DNA of 64,000 bases from Clostridium thermarum (GCF_006351925.1 NZ_CP040924.1:304501-368500); one strand, 5' to 3'; numbered from the stretch's first letter, positions 51,298-60,989 are shown. Numbers and translations are program-made. The notes: a model not told the origin generated them from the sequence alone.

Positions 51298-52347
51298 TTA
51301 TTTTTCAAACTGCAGCTTTCTTTTCCACCGTCCGCTGATAAATCGAATCAACAGCAAAATAAAGCGCAGCACATTATCTGCCACCATACAAATCCATACT
51401 GAATTAAGGCCAAAGCCTAAGAGGGAAACGCATATGTAGGTAGACACTATGCGGATACCCCACATGCTCACCACCGATGGAAAGAAGGAGGCCTTCGTAT
51501 CCCCCACACCGTTAAAAATACCTTCCAAGATAATGAGGGCACCGAACATGGGCTCAGAAACAGCTACAATCCTTAGGACTGAGGCGCCGGCTTTAATTAC
51601 TTCAGGATCTTGGGTAAAGATAGACATCATGGTGTCGGGGAATATAAAAAGTATTGTTCCGGTTATAGTCATAACAGCTATAGCCATTTGTAGTACAGTA
51701 ATCGATACCTGGTGCAGCTTCTTTTCGTTCTTTTCACCTAAAGCCTGTCCTGCTAGGGTGGAGGCAGAGGACTGCATGCCATAGCCCGGGATATAAAAGG
51801 CCTGCTCCGCTGTTAGTGCTATAGAGTGGGCTGCAAAGGAGATAGTACCTAATTTTGTTACCAAGGATGTAAATACCACGTGGCCCAGAGAAGTTGCTAT
51901 ACGCCTCCCACTTACACAGTATGCAATAGCGGTAGCCACCGCAGCGCCTACTATACCTAGGCCGGCACCATACATATGAAAACTAAAGCCCCCTAAGCGT
52001 ATCACTCGACTGTCATAAATCAGAAGAAAGTTAAGCACCACATTAACTAAATTCATGGCAAGATTAACCTTCATTGGGGTTTTCGTATCTCCGCTGGCTC
52101 TCAGTACAGCACCCAATATTATGGCTGAAGCACGGAATAGCATAGGAAGGCATACTATAGCAAAGTATATCGATGCATCTCTTTGGATTTCAGATGCACC
52201 ACCTAACCATTTGGGCAGAAAGGGGCTGACGGATAAAGTAATTATTGTGATTGCAATCCCCAATACCAAGGTCATTATAATGGCTTGTACAGATGCTAGC
52301 TTTGCCCTATCATATTTTTTTCCACCGAGATGTGAGGTGCCAGGCAC
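51298..52347 (-). pseudogene. MATE family efflux protein, truncated at the N terminus and internally deleted
   Basis: Remaining 349 codons. The reading begins inside a palindromic repeat and joins the MATE sequence at 'GGKKYDRAKLASVQAIIMTL', so roughly the first 90-100 residues (two to three TM segments) are missing. Later, 'AYCVSGR' joins directly to 'RIATSLGHVVFTSLVTKLG', skipping about 40-60 residues that normally connect the two halves. The rest, with 'FAAHSIALTAEQAFYIPGYGMQ' and 'GIFNGVGDTK', is normal. It is very unlikely to be functional. Confidence 0.8.
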
Positions 52348-52350
52348 CTC
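52334..52350. repeat. REP-like palindrome GAGGTGCCAGGCACCTC
   Basis: 17-nt palindrome identical in core to that at 30419-30441. It marks the exact junction between the truncated MATE gene and a HAD-phosphatase fragment. Confidence 0.8.
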
Positions 52351-52352
52351 TA

Positions 52353-52417
52353 TTATTTTCTATCAATTCCGAAGTTTATCCACCCTGTATATCAGAAGTC
52401 AAGCTGTCGCCTACCAT
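52353..52417 (-). pseudogene. Fragment of a YjjG-type HAD phosphatase
   Basis: From ATG 52417 the minus strand reads 'MVGDSLTSDIQGG' and, after a one-base shift, 'INFGIDRK'. This matches motif IV of YjjG/YfnB-like HAD nucleotidases ('GDSLTSDIQGG'). Only about 20 codons remain. It is joined to the REP-like palindrome and then the MATE fragment. A good ribosome site (GGAGGAAATATT) with an out-of-frame ATG (52436) lies just upstream. Confidence 0.6.
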
Positions 52418-52436
52418 TAAATATTTCGTATTTCAT

Positions 52437-52712
52437 AATATTTCCTCCAATATATTACAACAATAAATTAATAAAATACCATAAGAAAATATAATATAAA
52501 ATGTTTTATAGCCTTTTCTCAGCATATAGAATAATTAGTTTTTTGTTTTGTTTTATAGTATATAATTTCATGATTTAAATAGCTGAAGTGTCAAGTGGAA
52601 TTATATATTTTTCCAGCTAGAAGGTTATGGAAAATTAATAGTTTATCAATAATGGTTTGGAAATAATATTAAAATAAAATTAAAATATGTGGGTAATTAT
52701 TAAATATTCGTA
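52437..52712. other. AT-rich intergenic region upstream of the opp promoter
   Basis: Long AT-rich stretch without an open frame, hairpin or repeat that I can defend. It separates the decayed MATE/HAD block from the opp operon. Confidence 0.4.
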
Positions 52713-52740
52713 TTGACAACGAAAAAAATGAATATATAAT
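52713..52740 (+). promoter_or_regulatory. Promoter of the oppABCDF operon
   Basis: Perfect TTGACA (52713-52718) and perfect TATAAT (52735-52740) with a 16-nt spacer. The leader is about 64 nt. I see no riboswitch or attenuator in the leader. Confidence 0.75.
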
Positions 52741-52810
52741 ATTATTTATAATAGCGGAGGCATATACTATAATATGTTCTGTTTTAAAAAAATAAATAGG
52801 GGGTTAAAAA

Positions 52811-54484
52811 ATGAAAAGTGTTAAGAAAATATTGTCACTGGTTGTGGCAATGGCCTTGACAGTTAGCCTGGCTGCTTGTGGTGGGGAGAAAAGCACCGGC
52901 ACTGATACTAAGAGCAACACAAACACCAGCACACAGACACCTAATGATAATGGTGGACAAGTCCTAAAGGTGCAGCTGGATGTTGAAGTTGCTTCCATGG
53001 ACCCGCAAATTGCTACAGATGGTACTTCCTTCGAAGTAATGTCAGCAATTACAGAAGGTTTGTATTCTGTAGATGAAGCTGGTTCACCAATAAAAGCTAT
53101 GGCAAAGGATATGGAGAAAAGTGAAGATGGGTTAACATATACCTTTACCTTAAGGGATGCTAAATGGTCAAATGGTACACCTGTAACAGCTCACGATTTC
53201 GTATTTGCTTGGAGACGTCTCGTTAATCCGGCAATTGCCAGTGAATATGCATTTATAGCTGGAATTGCAGGTATAAAAAATGCTGATGATATAGCAGCAG
53301 GTAAAAAGAGTATAGAAGAATTAGGCGTTACTGCTAAAGATGATAAGACTTTGGTGGTTGAACTATCTCATCCGGTAACATACTTTGAATCCTTAATGGC
53401 CTTCCCTTCATTCTTACCAGTTAATGAAGAGTTCTTTAAGCAAGCTGGAGACAAGTTTGGAACATCACCGGACACTATTCTAAGTAATGGTCCTTTCAAA
53501 ATTAAGGCTTATGAACCAGCAGCTACTACAATAGTACTGGAAAAAAATGCAGATTACTGGGATGCCGGTGCTGTTAAGCTAGCTGGTATACAGTACCAAG
53601 TTATAAAGGAAGCTCAACAAGCTATGCTGTCATATCAGAATGGCGACTTAGACGTTGCAACCCTTTCAGGAGAACAGGTAGAGCAGTTTAAAGCTGATCC
53701 TGAATTCCATAATATCATGGAAGGATACCTATGGTATATCTCTCCAAACCAAAAGGTTGCGGGCTTAGAAAATGTAAATCTTCGTAAGGCACTAGCATTA
53801 TCTTATGATAAGGCTGCAATTGCAAATAATATATTAAAAGATGGTTCCATAGTGGCAGACTTTGCAGTGCCTACATTACTTGCAACCGGTCCTGACGGAA
53901 AGGACTATCGTGAAACTGCAGGAACTTATCTTTCAACAGATAAAGCTAAGGCTGTAGATTATTACAATAAGGCAAAACAAGAACTAGGCAAGGATACCTT
54001 CACTTATACCATGATAGTAGAAGACACGGAATCTGCACAAAACGTTGCTCAATTTATTCAGGCTGAGATTCAAACAAATCTGCCTGGAGTTACAATTAAG
54101 ATCGAGACAATGCCTAAGAAAAACAGAGTTGAAAGAATGCAAGCCGGAGACTTTGAAATTGGCTTAACCCGTTGGGGTCCTGACTATGCTGATCCTATGA
54201 CATATCTGGATATGTGGACAACAGATAGTCCTAACAACTATGGTTTCTGGTCAAATAAAGAATATGATGCAATTATCCAATCTGCAAAAGACGGGGAACT
54301 TGCTCTAAATCCGGAAAAGAGATGGGAAGAATTAAAGAAAGCAGAAGCAATGGTAATGGATGAAGCTGTTATTTTCCCGGTATACCAAAAGGGTAGTGCT
54401 GTAATGATAAAGAACGGAGTTACAGGTATTGAATTCCACTCTGTTGGTATTAATAGAATCTATAAGAACGCTGCAAAGAACTAA
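52811..54484 (+). CDS. oppA: Oligopeptide ABC transporter substrate-binding lipoprotein
   Basis: 557 residues. The signal peptide ends at lipobox 'LAAC' (Cys at about 23), followed by a Ser/Thr/Asn linker. The SBP family 5 fold shows 'VASMDPQIATDGTSFEVMSAITEGLY', 'LRDAKWSNGTPVTAHDFVFAWRR' and 'NYGFWSNKEYDAIIQ'. It captures peptides outside the membrane for OppBCDF. Ribosome site AGGGGG. A hairpin follows, probably reducing expression of the membrane genes relative to OppA. Confidence 0.96.
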   Translation: MKSVKKILSLVVAMALTVSLAACGGEKSTGTDTKSNTNTSTQTPNDNGGQVLKVQLDVEVASMDPQIATDGTSFEVMSAITEGLYSVDEAGSPIKAMAKDMEKSEDGLTYTFTLRDAKWSNGTPVTAHDFVFAWRRLVNPAIASEYAFIAGIAGIKNADDIAAGKKSIEELGVTAKDDKTLVVELSHPVTYFESLMAFPSFLPVNEEFFKQAGDKFGTSPDTILSNGPFKIKAYEPAATTIVLEKNADYWDAGAVKLAGIQYQVIKEAQQAMLSYQNGDLDVATLSGEQVEQFKADPEFHNIMEGYLWYISPNQKVAGLENVNLRKALALSYDKAAIANNILKDGSIVADFAVPTLLATGPDGKDYRETAGTYLSTDKAKAVDYYNKAKQELGKDTFTYTMIVEDTESAQNVAQFIQAEIQTNLPGVTIKIETMPKKNRVERMQAGDFEIGLTRWGPDYADPMTYLDMWTTDSPNNYGFWSNKEYDAIIQSAKDGELALNPEKRWEELKKAEAMVMDEAVIFPVYQKGSAVMIKNGVTGIEFHSVGINRIYKNAAKN

Positions 54485-54503
54485 AGATTCTGTATCATTG
54501 TTT

Positions 54504-54545
54504 AATATTACAGTGGTTAGCACCTAACCACTGTAATATTTATTA
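54504..54545 (+). terminator. Hairpin between oppA and oppB
   Basis: 17-bp stem AATATTACAGTGGTTAG / CTAACCACTGTAATATT with a 3-nt loop, followed by TATTATTG. Likely a partial terminator or mRNA-stabilising hairpin giving excess OppA, common in opp operons. Confidence 0.8.
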
Positions 54546-54582
54546 TTGTGTTGTTTATACCCAAATAAAGGAGCGGTTGAAC

Positions 54583-55524
54583 ATGAAAAAATATTTGCTT
54601 AAGAGAATAGCTATCTCCGTAGCTACCTTAATGGCTATCTTATTGATATTATTCTTAATGCTTGAGTTTATGCCCGGCTCTCCATTCAATGATGAAAAGT
54701 TAACTGCAGATCAAATTGCATTATTAAATGCAAAGTATGGATTAGATAAACCGGTATTCATAAGATTTTTTAATTATGTAAAGAATATGCTCACTGGAGA
54801 TTTTGGGGTTTCCTATACGATTTCAAAAAACACACCGATTTCTACATTATTGCAAACACGTTTACCCATATCATTAAGAATTGGGGGACAAGCTGTTCTG
54901 CTGGGAACCTTGGTAGGACTGGTTTTAGGTATAATAGCAGCTTTGAAGCACAATACAATTTGGGACACTATAACTACTGTCATTTCGGTTTTAGGTGTTA
55001 GTTTACCTTCTTATGTATTTGCACTAGCTTTGTCTTATAGTCTTGGATATAAGCTTAAGGTGTTTCCACTGTTGTATTCTATAAATTCACCTTTAGAATC
55101 CTCTGCACTTCCAACCATTGCTCTCTGTATGTTTACTATTGCAACAATAGCTCGTTTTACAAGGACGGAAATGCTAGAGGTGTTAGGCTCTGATTATATG
55201 CTTTTAGCCGAAAGTAAAGGCATAAGCGGTATTAGATTGATCGTCAAGCATCAGTTAAGGAATGCTTTGATACCAATTATTACAGTGTTGGCACCATTAA
55301 TAGTAGGTTTGATGACAGGAAGCTTGGTTATTGAAAAGATATTTTCTATTCCCGGAATAGGAAGTCTCTTGGTGACGGCAATACAGTCCAATGACTATAA
55401 TGTGATAGTTGCCTTATCCTTTATTTATAGTGCCATGTATATAGGTATTATGTTGGTAGTAGACATTTTATATGGTGTAATTGATCCAAGAATAAGATTA
55501 GCAAAGGAGGACAGCCATGAGTAA
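54583..55524 (+). CDS. oppB: Oligopeptide ABC transporter permease OppB
   Basis: 313 residues, six TM segments. N terminus 'MKKYLLKRIAISVATLMAIL', 'MPGSPFNDEKLT' region, and the ABC permease EAA loop 'EMLEVLGSDYMLLAESKGISGIRLIVKHQLRNALIP' (about 200-235). I chose ATG 54583 because AAAGGAGCGG precedes it; an upstream TTG two codons away overlaps that site. It overlaps oppC by 8 nt. Confidence 0.96.
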   Translation: MKKYLLKRIAISVATLMAILLILFLMLEFMPGSPFNDEKLTADQIALLNAKYGLDKPVFIRFFNYVKNMLTGDFGVSYTISKNTPISTLLQTRLPISLRIGGQAVLLGTLVGLVLGIIAALKHNTIWDTITTVISVLGVSLPSYVFALALSYSLGYKLKVFPLLYSINSPLESSALPTIALCMFTIATIARFTRTEMLEVLGSDYMLLAESKGISGIRLIVKHQLRNALIPIITVLAPLIVGLMTGSLVIEKIFSIPGIGSLLVTAIQSNDYNVIVALSFIYSAMYIGIMLVVDILYGVIDPRIRLAKEDSHE

Positions 55525-56581
55525 TGATCTGATTAGACAAAATATAGAGTTTTTAGAAAATGATTTTGAATTAGTTGGAAAAGAAAATATATCTCAGGTT
55601 GATAAAATCTATGCTAGTCAATCCTATTGGAAAGATGTATTTAAGCGTTTTAAGCAGAACAAGGGTGCTATCATCGGACTTATCTGTATCATATTGATAA
55701 CCATAATGGCCATTGTGGGAGTAGGACTTAATGAGCACACCTACGATTCTCAGATTATTGCTCATCAAAACCTTGCACCGAGAATTCCGGGCTTAGAAAA
55801 ACTTGGGATATTTGATGGCAGTGAAACCATAAACACATCCACAGGAACCGTTAAAGTTAATAAGTATGTATCAGAGGATGGAAGCACAACCGGTTTGGAG
55901 GATGTTTATTACTGGTTTGGTACCGACATTTTAGGCCGAGATATTTTCACCAGAACTTGGATGGGTACCAGAATTTCTCTCTATATAGCATTAGTAGCGG
56001 TTTTAATTGACATGATTTTTGGATTGAGTTACGGCCTTATATCGGGTTACTTTGGCGGAGCGGTGGACAATGCCATGCAGCGTTTTGTTGAAATATTAAA
56101 CGGTATCCCTAATCTAGTAATAGTAACCTTATTGATTATAGTATTGAAGCCCGGATTGCTTACAATTACCTTTTCCCTGATGATTACAGGTTGGATTGGT
56201 ATGAGCCGTATAGCCAGAGCTCAGATGCTTAAGTTAAAAGAGCAGGAATTTGTTTTAGCCTCCAGGACCTTAGGGGCACGAGATTTCTTTATTATATTTA
56301 AGGAAATCCTGCCTAATATTTTAGGACAGATAATAACAAATACAATGTTCTCTATACCAAATGCTATTTTTACTGAGGCCTTCTTAGCCTTTATTGGATT
56401 GGGTGTTCCGGCTCCCATGGCCTCTTTAGGATCATTAATCAGTGATGCCTTTAAATCCTTCACCACTCATCCCTACATGATAGTGGCACCAATAGTAGTA
56501 CTTGCTGTTTTGATGCTGAGCTTTAACCTGTTGGCTGACGGTATACGTGATGCCTTTGATCCTAAAATGAAAGAAATGTAG
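55517..56581 (+). CDS. oppC: Oligopeptide ABC transporter permease OppC
   Basis: 354 residues, six TM segments with a long cytoplasmic N terminus and an extracytoplasmic loop about 75-135. Conserved 'FGTDILGRDIFTRTWMGTRISLYIA' (about 134-158) and the EAA loop 'RAQMLKLKEQEFVLASRTLGARDFFIIFKEILPN' (about 235-268). The start overlaps oppB; its ribosome site AAAGGAGG lies in oppB. Confidence 0.96.
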   Translation: MSNDLIRQNIEFLENDFELVGKENISQVDKIYASQSYWKDVFKRFKQNKGAIIGLICIILITIMAIVGVGLNEHTYDSQIIAHQNLAPRIPGLEKLGIFDGSETINTSTGTVKVNKYVSEDGSTTGLEDVYYWFGTDILGRDIFTRTWMGTRISLYIALVAVLIDMIFGLSYGLISGYFGGAVDNAMQRFVEILNGIPNLVIVTLLIIVLKPGLLTITFSLMITGWIGMSRIARAQMLKLKEQEFVLASRTLGARDFFIIFKEILPNILGQIITNTMFSIPNAIFTEAFLAFIGLGVPAPMASLGSLISDAFKSFTTHPYMIVAPIVVLAVLMLSFNLLADGIRDAFDPKMKEM

Positions 56582-56594
56582 GAGGTGTGGATAG

Positions 56595-57674
56595 ATGGAA
56601 AAAGAAAAGATATTATCAATTAGAGATTTATCTATATCCTTCAAGACATCATCCGGCAGGGTAAATGCTATCCGAGGGGTGGACCTAGATCTATACAGAG
56701 GAGAAACTCTGGCAATAGTAGGAGAAAGCGGCAGTGGTAAGTCTGTTACCATGAAAGCTGCCATGGGAATATTAAGCAACAATGGAGAGGTTAATTCCGG
56801 ATCCATTAATTTCACTTACTATAGAGATGGTGAAAAAGTTGAAGTAGATATATTAAAGCTTTCAAAGAAGGAAATGAGAAAGAGGATAAACGGAAAGCGT
56901 ATAGCAATGATCTTCCAAGATCCGATGACTTCCCTTAATCCTACTATGACCATTGGGGCACAAATTGTTGAAGGTATGATATGGCACTATAAAACTCCTA
57001 AAAAGGAAGCCTACAAAAGGGCTATTGAACTACTGGAGCTTGTTGGTATTAATGATGCTGAAAAGCGTATTAAAAATTATCCTCACCAGCTTTCCGGTGG
57101 TATGAGACAAAGAGTTGTTATAGCTATAGCACTGGCATGTAACCCTGACCTCTTGATCTGTGATGAACCTACCACAGCTTTAGATGTTACAATCCAGGCA
57201 AAGATATTAGAGCTTATAAAGGATATTCAAAAGAAGATGAATATATCCGTCATATACATTACTCATGACCTGGGAGTTGTGGCAAAGGTTGCGGATTATG
57301 TAGCGGTTATGTATGCAGGAAAAATTGTAGAAAAAGGAACTGTAGACGAGGTTTTCTATGATCCAAGACATCCTTACACCTGGGGCTTGTTATCGGCAAT
57401 GCCTGACTTGGAGACAAAGGATGATAAACTTTATACCATACCCGGGACACCGCCAAACCTGGCAAGCGAAGTGAAGGGAGACCCCTTCGCTCCAAGAAAC
57501 ATATACGCATTGAATATTGATAACCGCCTTGAACCTCCAATGTTTAAAATTACGGATACTCATTATGCTGCAACCTGGCTATTGCACGAAAAGGCGCCTA
57601 AGGTTGAAATGCCCGAAGAGCTGAGGAACAGGATAGACAGAATGTTAAAGGAGGCGCATCAAGATGCAAAATAA
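56595..57674 (+). CDS. oppD: Oligopeptide ABC transporter ATP-binding protein OppD
   Basis: 359 residues. Walker A 'GESGSGKSVT', signature 'LSGGMRQRVVIAIALA', Walker B 'LLICDEPTTALDVT', and 'YITHDLGVVA'. The OppD C-terminal extension follows 'HPYTWGLLSAMPDLETKDDKLYTIPGTPPNL', though the usual iron-sulfur-type cysteines of some members are absent. Ribosome site GGAGGTGTGGATAG. It overlaps oppF by 11 nt. Confidence 0.96.
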   Translation: MEKEKILSIRDLSISFKTSSGRVNAIRGVDLDLYRGETLAIVGESGSGKSVTMKAAMGILSNNGEVNSGSINFTYYRDGEKVEVDILKLSKKEMRKRINGKRIAMIFQDPMTSLNPTMTIGAQIVEGMIWHYKTPKKEAYKRAIELLELVGINDAEKRIKNYPHQLSGGMRQRVVIAIALACNPDLLICDEPTTALDVTIQAKILELIKDIQKKMNISVIYITHDLGVVAKVADYVAVMYAGKIVEKGTVDEVFYDPRHPYTWGLLSAMPDLETKDDKLYTIPGTPPNLASEVKGDPFAPRNIYALNIDNRLEPPMFKITDTHYAATWLLHEKAPKVEMPEELRNRIDRMLKEAHQDAK

Positions 57675-58593
57675 GCAGCCTTTATTAGAAGTGAAAGATT
57701 TGAAGCAGTATTTCAGAATAAGCAGAAAGTTAACGGTTAAAGCTGTAAATGAAGTTAGCTTTGAAATATATCCCGGTGAAACCTATGGCCTGGTAGGTGA
57801 GTCCGGCAGTGGAAAGTCTACTATCGGCCGTTCTATAATCCGATTGTACAATCCTACAGGGGGTAAAATAATTTTTGACGGAGTTGATATCTCAGGCAAG
57901 TTATCAGAAAAGCAAAGAAAGCACTTGAGAATCAATATGCAAATGATTTTTCAAGACCCTATGGCTTGTTTAAATCCTCGTAAGAAGGTATTGGACATCA
58001 TTGCACAGGGATTGGATATTCATAAACTATATAGCAGTAAGCAGGAAAGAGAAGAAAAAGTATACAGGATACTGGAGAAGGTAGGCCTATCTAAGGAGCA
58101 TGCCACCAGATATCCCCACCAGTTCTCTGGTGGACAGAGGCAGCGTATTGGTATAGCAAGAGCACTGATAATGAATCCAAAGCTGATTATTGCAGACGAG
58201 GCCATCAGTGCCCTGGATGTATCTATTCAGTCTCAGGTAGTAAACCTGATGAAGGACATTCAGGCGGAGACTCATGCAGCCTTGCTATTTATAGCCCATG
58301 ATTTATCCATGGTTAAGTATATCTCTGATAGGATTGGAGTATTGCACCTAGGATATTTACTTGAAACCGGAACTACTGAAGAGATATTCTCAAATCCTAT
58401 CCATCCATATACTAAATCACTGTTATCAGCAATACCTCACCCTAATCCTGTTATGGAAAAGGCAAGAGTATCTGAAACCTATGATTATGGTACCAGTGGA
58501 ATAAATTACGCTGCGGGAGTTAAACAACATGCTGGCGGAACCCATTATGTACTGGCTACCGACGAAGAATTTAAGAAGTGGTCAACTAAATAG
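57664..58593 (+). CDS. oppF: Oligopeptide ABC transporter ATP-binding protein OppF
   Basis: 309 residues. Walker A 'GESGSGKSTIGRS', signature 'FSGGQRQRIGIARAL', Walker B 'LIIADEAISALDVSI' (Glu kept after Asp) and 'IAHDLSMVKYISDRIGV'. C-terminal extension 'NPIHPYTKSLLSAIPHPNP'. Last gene of the operon, followed by a terminator. Confidence 0.96.
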   Translation: MQNKQPLLEVKDLKQYFRISRKLTVKAVNEVSFEIYPGETYGLVGESGSGKSTIGRSIIRLYNPTGGKIIFDGVDISGKLSEKQRKHLRINMQMIFQDPMACLNPRKKVLDIIAQGLDIHKLYSSKQEREEKVYRILEKVGLSKEHATRYPHQFSGGQRQRIGIARALIMNPKLIIADEAISALDVSIQSQVVNLMKDIQAETHAALLFIAHDLSMVKYISDRIGVLHLGYLLETGTTEEIFSNPIHPYTKSLLSAIPHPNPVMEKARVSETYDYGTSGINYAAGVKQHAGGTHYVLATDEEFKKWSTK

Positions 58594-58601
58594 AAGCAAT
58601 C

Positions 58602-58650
58602 AACTAAAGCTTGTTTGAAAATCTAAACTTTCAAACAAGCTTTAGTTTTG
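58602..58650. terminator. Terminator between oppF and the sortase gene
   Basis: 19-bp stem AACTAAAGCTTGTTTGAAA / TTTCAAACAAGCTTTAGTT with an 8-nt loop, serving both convergent genes. Confidence 0.9.
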
Positions 58651-59580
58651 TTATTTAATCATCTTAGCCAAAACTACAATTCTGGCGCCATCAAAGTTAT
58701 AACCGCAGGTAGATATAGTCAAAAGAGTATCCTCAGGAGTCAGGGTGACCTCTCGGTATTGAACACTTTTACTGTTAATACTCTTTAAGAAGTTATTAAT
58801 ATCTTTTTGTGATCCAAGCTGTGGATTCCTATAGTCAAAGGATTCATGAACTATATAAACACCAAAGATCTTAAACTTGTAGCTGTTTGGAAATATGTCC
58901 AAATTTATGGCGTCATTTATTGTGAAAAAGTCATCTTCTTGGAATTTTATGATGGAGCCAAACATAGAACCGTCCTTCATATTATGACCATAGAGTATTA
59001 TGTTTTGGCCGGAAAGCTTTTTTGGAGAACTTATGTCATTGGCTGTATCAACAAATATTGTGCCATGTCGGCTTTCTTTTTTTGTCACATCGTGGTCCAA
59101 GTAAAAACTATTGTCTGAGGTTTGTACTATGGGATAGCTTATGGGCGTATTATCGATTCTTATCCAGCCCTTAATGTCACTGTTTATTTCAAGCAGCCTG
59201 GAAACTTGCTTCTTAATTTCTTCTATCTTGGCTTGTTCCTCAAGTTTTCTTCTTTCCAAGGCATATTTATTTGCTACTTTTAGGGCAAAGGTCTTGTCTG
59301 CTTCATCTATATCCTGCTGAGAGGAAGCAGTGTCTTCAAATTCAAAATCTATATTTATATCCTGTGGAATACTCATTTGACCATTGGAACTTGTTTCAGC
59401 TGAAGAATTGATTTTATCATAGATTTTCGATAGTTCATCATTTAGAATTTTTGACTTGTGGTTATCTATAGCTCTGATTATAAGTACCCTTGAAGAAAGC
59501 AGAAATATGCAAAGTGAAATGGTAAATAGGATTTTATTAATAATGGAAGAATTTTTAAGTGAAAATTTTATTCTTCTCAT
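58651..59580 (-). CDS. srtB: Class B sortase
   Basis: 309 residues. An N-terminal TM anchor (about 14-35), a helical charged stalk (about 40-125) and the sortase B domain (about 130-309): 'LLEINSDIKGWIRIDNTPISYPIVQ', catalytic His in 'YGHNMKDGSMFGSI', catalytic Cys in 'LLTISTCGYNFDGARIVVLAKMI', and Arg in the same segment. It cleaves a sorting signal and links proteins to peptidoglycan. No protein with a sorting motif is encoded nearby. Confidence 0.92.
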   Translation of the reverse strand: MRRIKFSLKNSSIINKILFTISLCIFLLSSRVLIIRAIDNHKSKILNDELSKIYDKINSSAETSSNGQMSIPQDINIDFEFEDTASSQQDIDEADKTFALKVANKYALERRKLEEQAKIEEIKKQVSRLLEINSDIKGWIRIDNTPISYPIVQTSDNSFYLDHDVTKKESRHGTIFVDTANDISSPKKLSGQNIILYGHNMKDGSMFGSIIKFQEDDFFTINDAINLDIFPNSYKFKIFGVYIVHESFDYRNPQLGSQKDINNFLKSINSKSVQYREVTLTPEDTLLTISTCGYNFDGARIVVLAKMIK

Positions 59581-59814
59581 TTAAGCCTCCTGATTAAATC
59601 ATTCTGGATAAGTAGGTCAGAAAACGATTGTGAGCAGCCGTATTACAATACTTACATAGATTTTTGTCTTAATAATAAAGTATTATTAAAGGGTTGTCAA
59701 CCATTTATAACTGGACAGAGCTAGTATATTTATTGTAGAATGCTATTTGGATAAACATATTTCGACAAAAATCCGAGCAGTCAAATTAATTCTAAGTTAA
59801 ATCTATAAAATCAA

Positions 59815-60266
59815 GGGGGATTATCGAAGAGGTTAGAAAGTTAGCTTCTCAATCCTCGGAAGCAGTTACCAAAGTTAAGGAATTAATTGATACTATACAG
59901 ACCAAGTCTAAATTCGCCGCAGAGGTGATGGCTCAGGCTAAAATAGTAGTTGCTGAACATGACAAGGTTGTGACAGAGGTTAATGATATATTTGATGAAA
60001 TATCCCTTTCAGTGGGTAAGATGATAGATAATATAAAGAACATAAGTGAAAAAAGTTCTGTGATGTCCGATAAAAAGGAGGAGATGGTAGAAATACTTCA
60101 AAACTTATCGGCATCAACAGAAGAAAGTTCTGCAGCCACAGAACAAGTTTCGGCATCCGCTCAGCAGCAGCTGGCAGGTATGGAAGAAGTATTTACAAAG
60201 ACCGAAGAGCTTTATGAACTTGCTGAAAGATTACAACAGGAAATTGACAAGTTCAGCATTGAATAA
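59815..60266 (+). pseudogene. Chemoreceptor signalling-domain fragment, 5'-truncated
   Basis: Only the C-terminal descending arm of a methyl-accepting chemotaxis protein remains: 'IIEEVRKLASQSSEAVTKVK' to 'EEIDKFSIE'-type end. Upstream of about 59815 there is no receptor sequence; the hairpin tip and the membrane part are missing. A downstream in-frame GTG/ATG (around 59925) has no ribosome site. Probably a deletion remnant related to the receptor at 61201. Confidence 0.75.
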
Positions 60267-60283
60267 TTGTCAACTGTCAATTT

Positions 60284-60316
60284 AAAACAACTGCGGCAAA
60301 ACGCAGTTGTTTTATT
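60284..60316 (+). terminator. Terminator after the receptor fragment
   Basis: Stem AAAACAACTGCG / CGCAGTTGTTTT and T-run. Confidence 0.85.
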
Positions 60317-60410
60317 ATTTTGTTGGACTAAGCAAATGTTCAGACTATTTGAAAAGATACATTAATTATGTCATAATAGTTATATAAACACTGTAAAGGA
60401 GTTGTTAACA

Positions 60411-60980
60411 TTGCTGCGTGACCTTGTATTGGCAAATAGAACCTATAGAAGGTTTTATGAAGATATAAAGATAGAAAGAGAAGTCCTGGAGGACCTAATA
60501 GATTTGGCCAGACTTTCTTCATCCGGGGCTAATCTCCAGCCTTTAAAGTACATACTTTCGTATAGTGAAGAGTCTAATAATTTTATCTTTCCAAATTTGA
60601 AATGGGCAGGATACTTGAAAGATTGGGATGGACCTTCCGTAGGTGAGAGACCCACAGCTTATATTGTTATGTTACTGGATAAAAACATATCAAAAAATCC
60701 AATGTGGGACCATGGCATAGCCTGTCAAAGCATTCTTCTAGGTGCCGCTGAAAAGGGGCTGGGAGGTTGTATGTTTGGCTCTGTAGATAGGGCAGAAGTT
60801 GCTAAGGCCTTCAATATTCCCGAAAACTTGGAGGTGCTATTAGTCATAGCCTTGGGAAAACCAAAGGAAGAAATTGTACTTGAAGACATCAAGGATCCCA
60901 AGGATGTCAAGTACTGGAGAGATGAAAATCAGGTTCACCATGTTCCTAAGAGAAAACTTGAAGATTTGCTAATAAATTAA
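60411..60980 (+). CDS. Nitroreductase family protein
   Basis: 189-residue FMN-dependent oxidoreductase of the short nitroreductase type. N terminus 'LANRTYRRFYEDIKIEREVLEDLIDLARLSSSGANLQPLKYI' carries the FMN phosphate-binding Arg and Ser cluster. 'DHGIACQSILLGAAEKGLGGCMFGS' (about 105-129) is the conserved mid-domain. Electron donor and substrate unknown. I chose TTG 60411 because AAAGGAG lies 9 nt upstream. A second TTG three codons earlier is too close to it. Confidence 0.88.
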   Translation: MLRDLVLANRTYRRFYEDIKIEREVLEDLIDLARLSSSGANLQPLKYILSYSEESNNFIFPNLKWAGYLKDWDGPSVGERPTAYIVMLLDKNISKNPMWDHGIACQSILLGAAEKGLGGCMFGSVDRAEVAKAFNIPENLEVLLVIALGKPKEEIVLEDIKDPKDVKYWRDENQVHHVPKRKLEDLLIN

Positions 60981-60989
60981 TATGGCATA

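Noticed and set aside
51449..52420. Plus-strand open frames opposite the MATE gene
   Set aside because: Shadows of the MATE coding frame. No ribosome sites and no family match.
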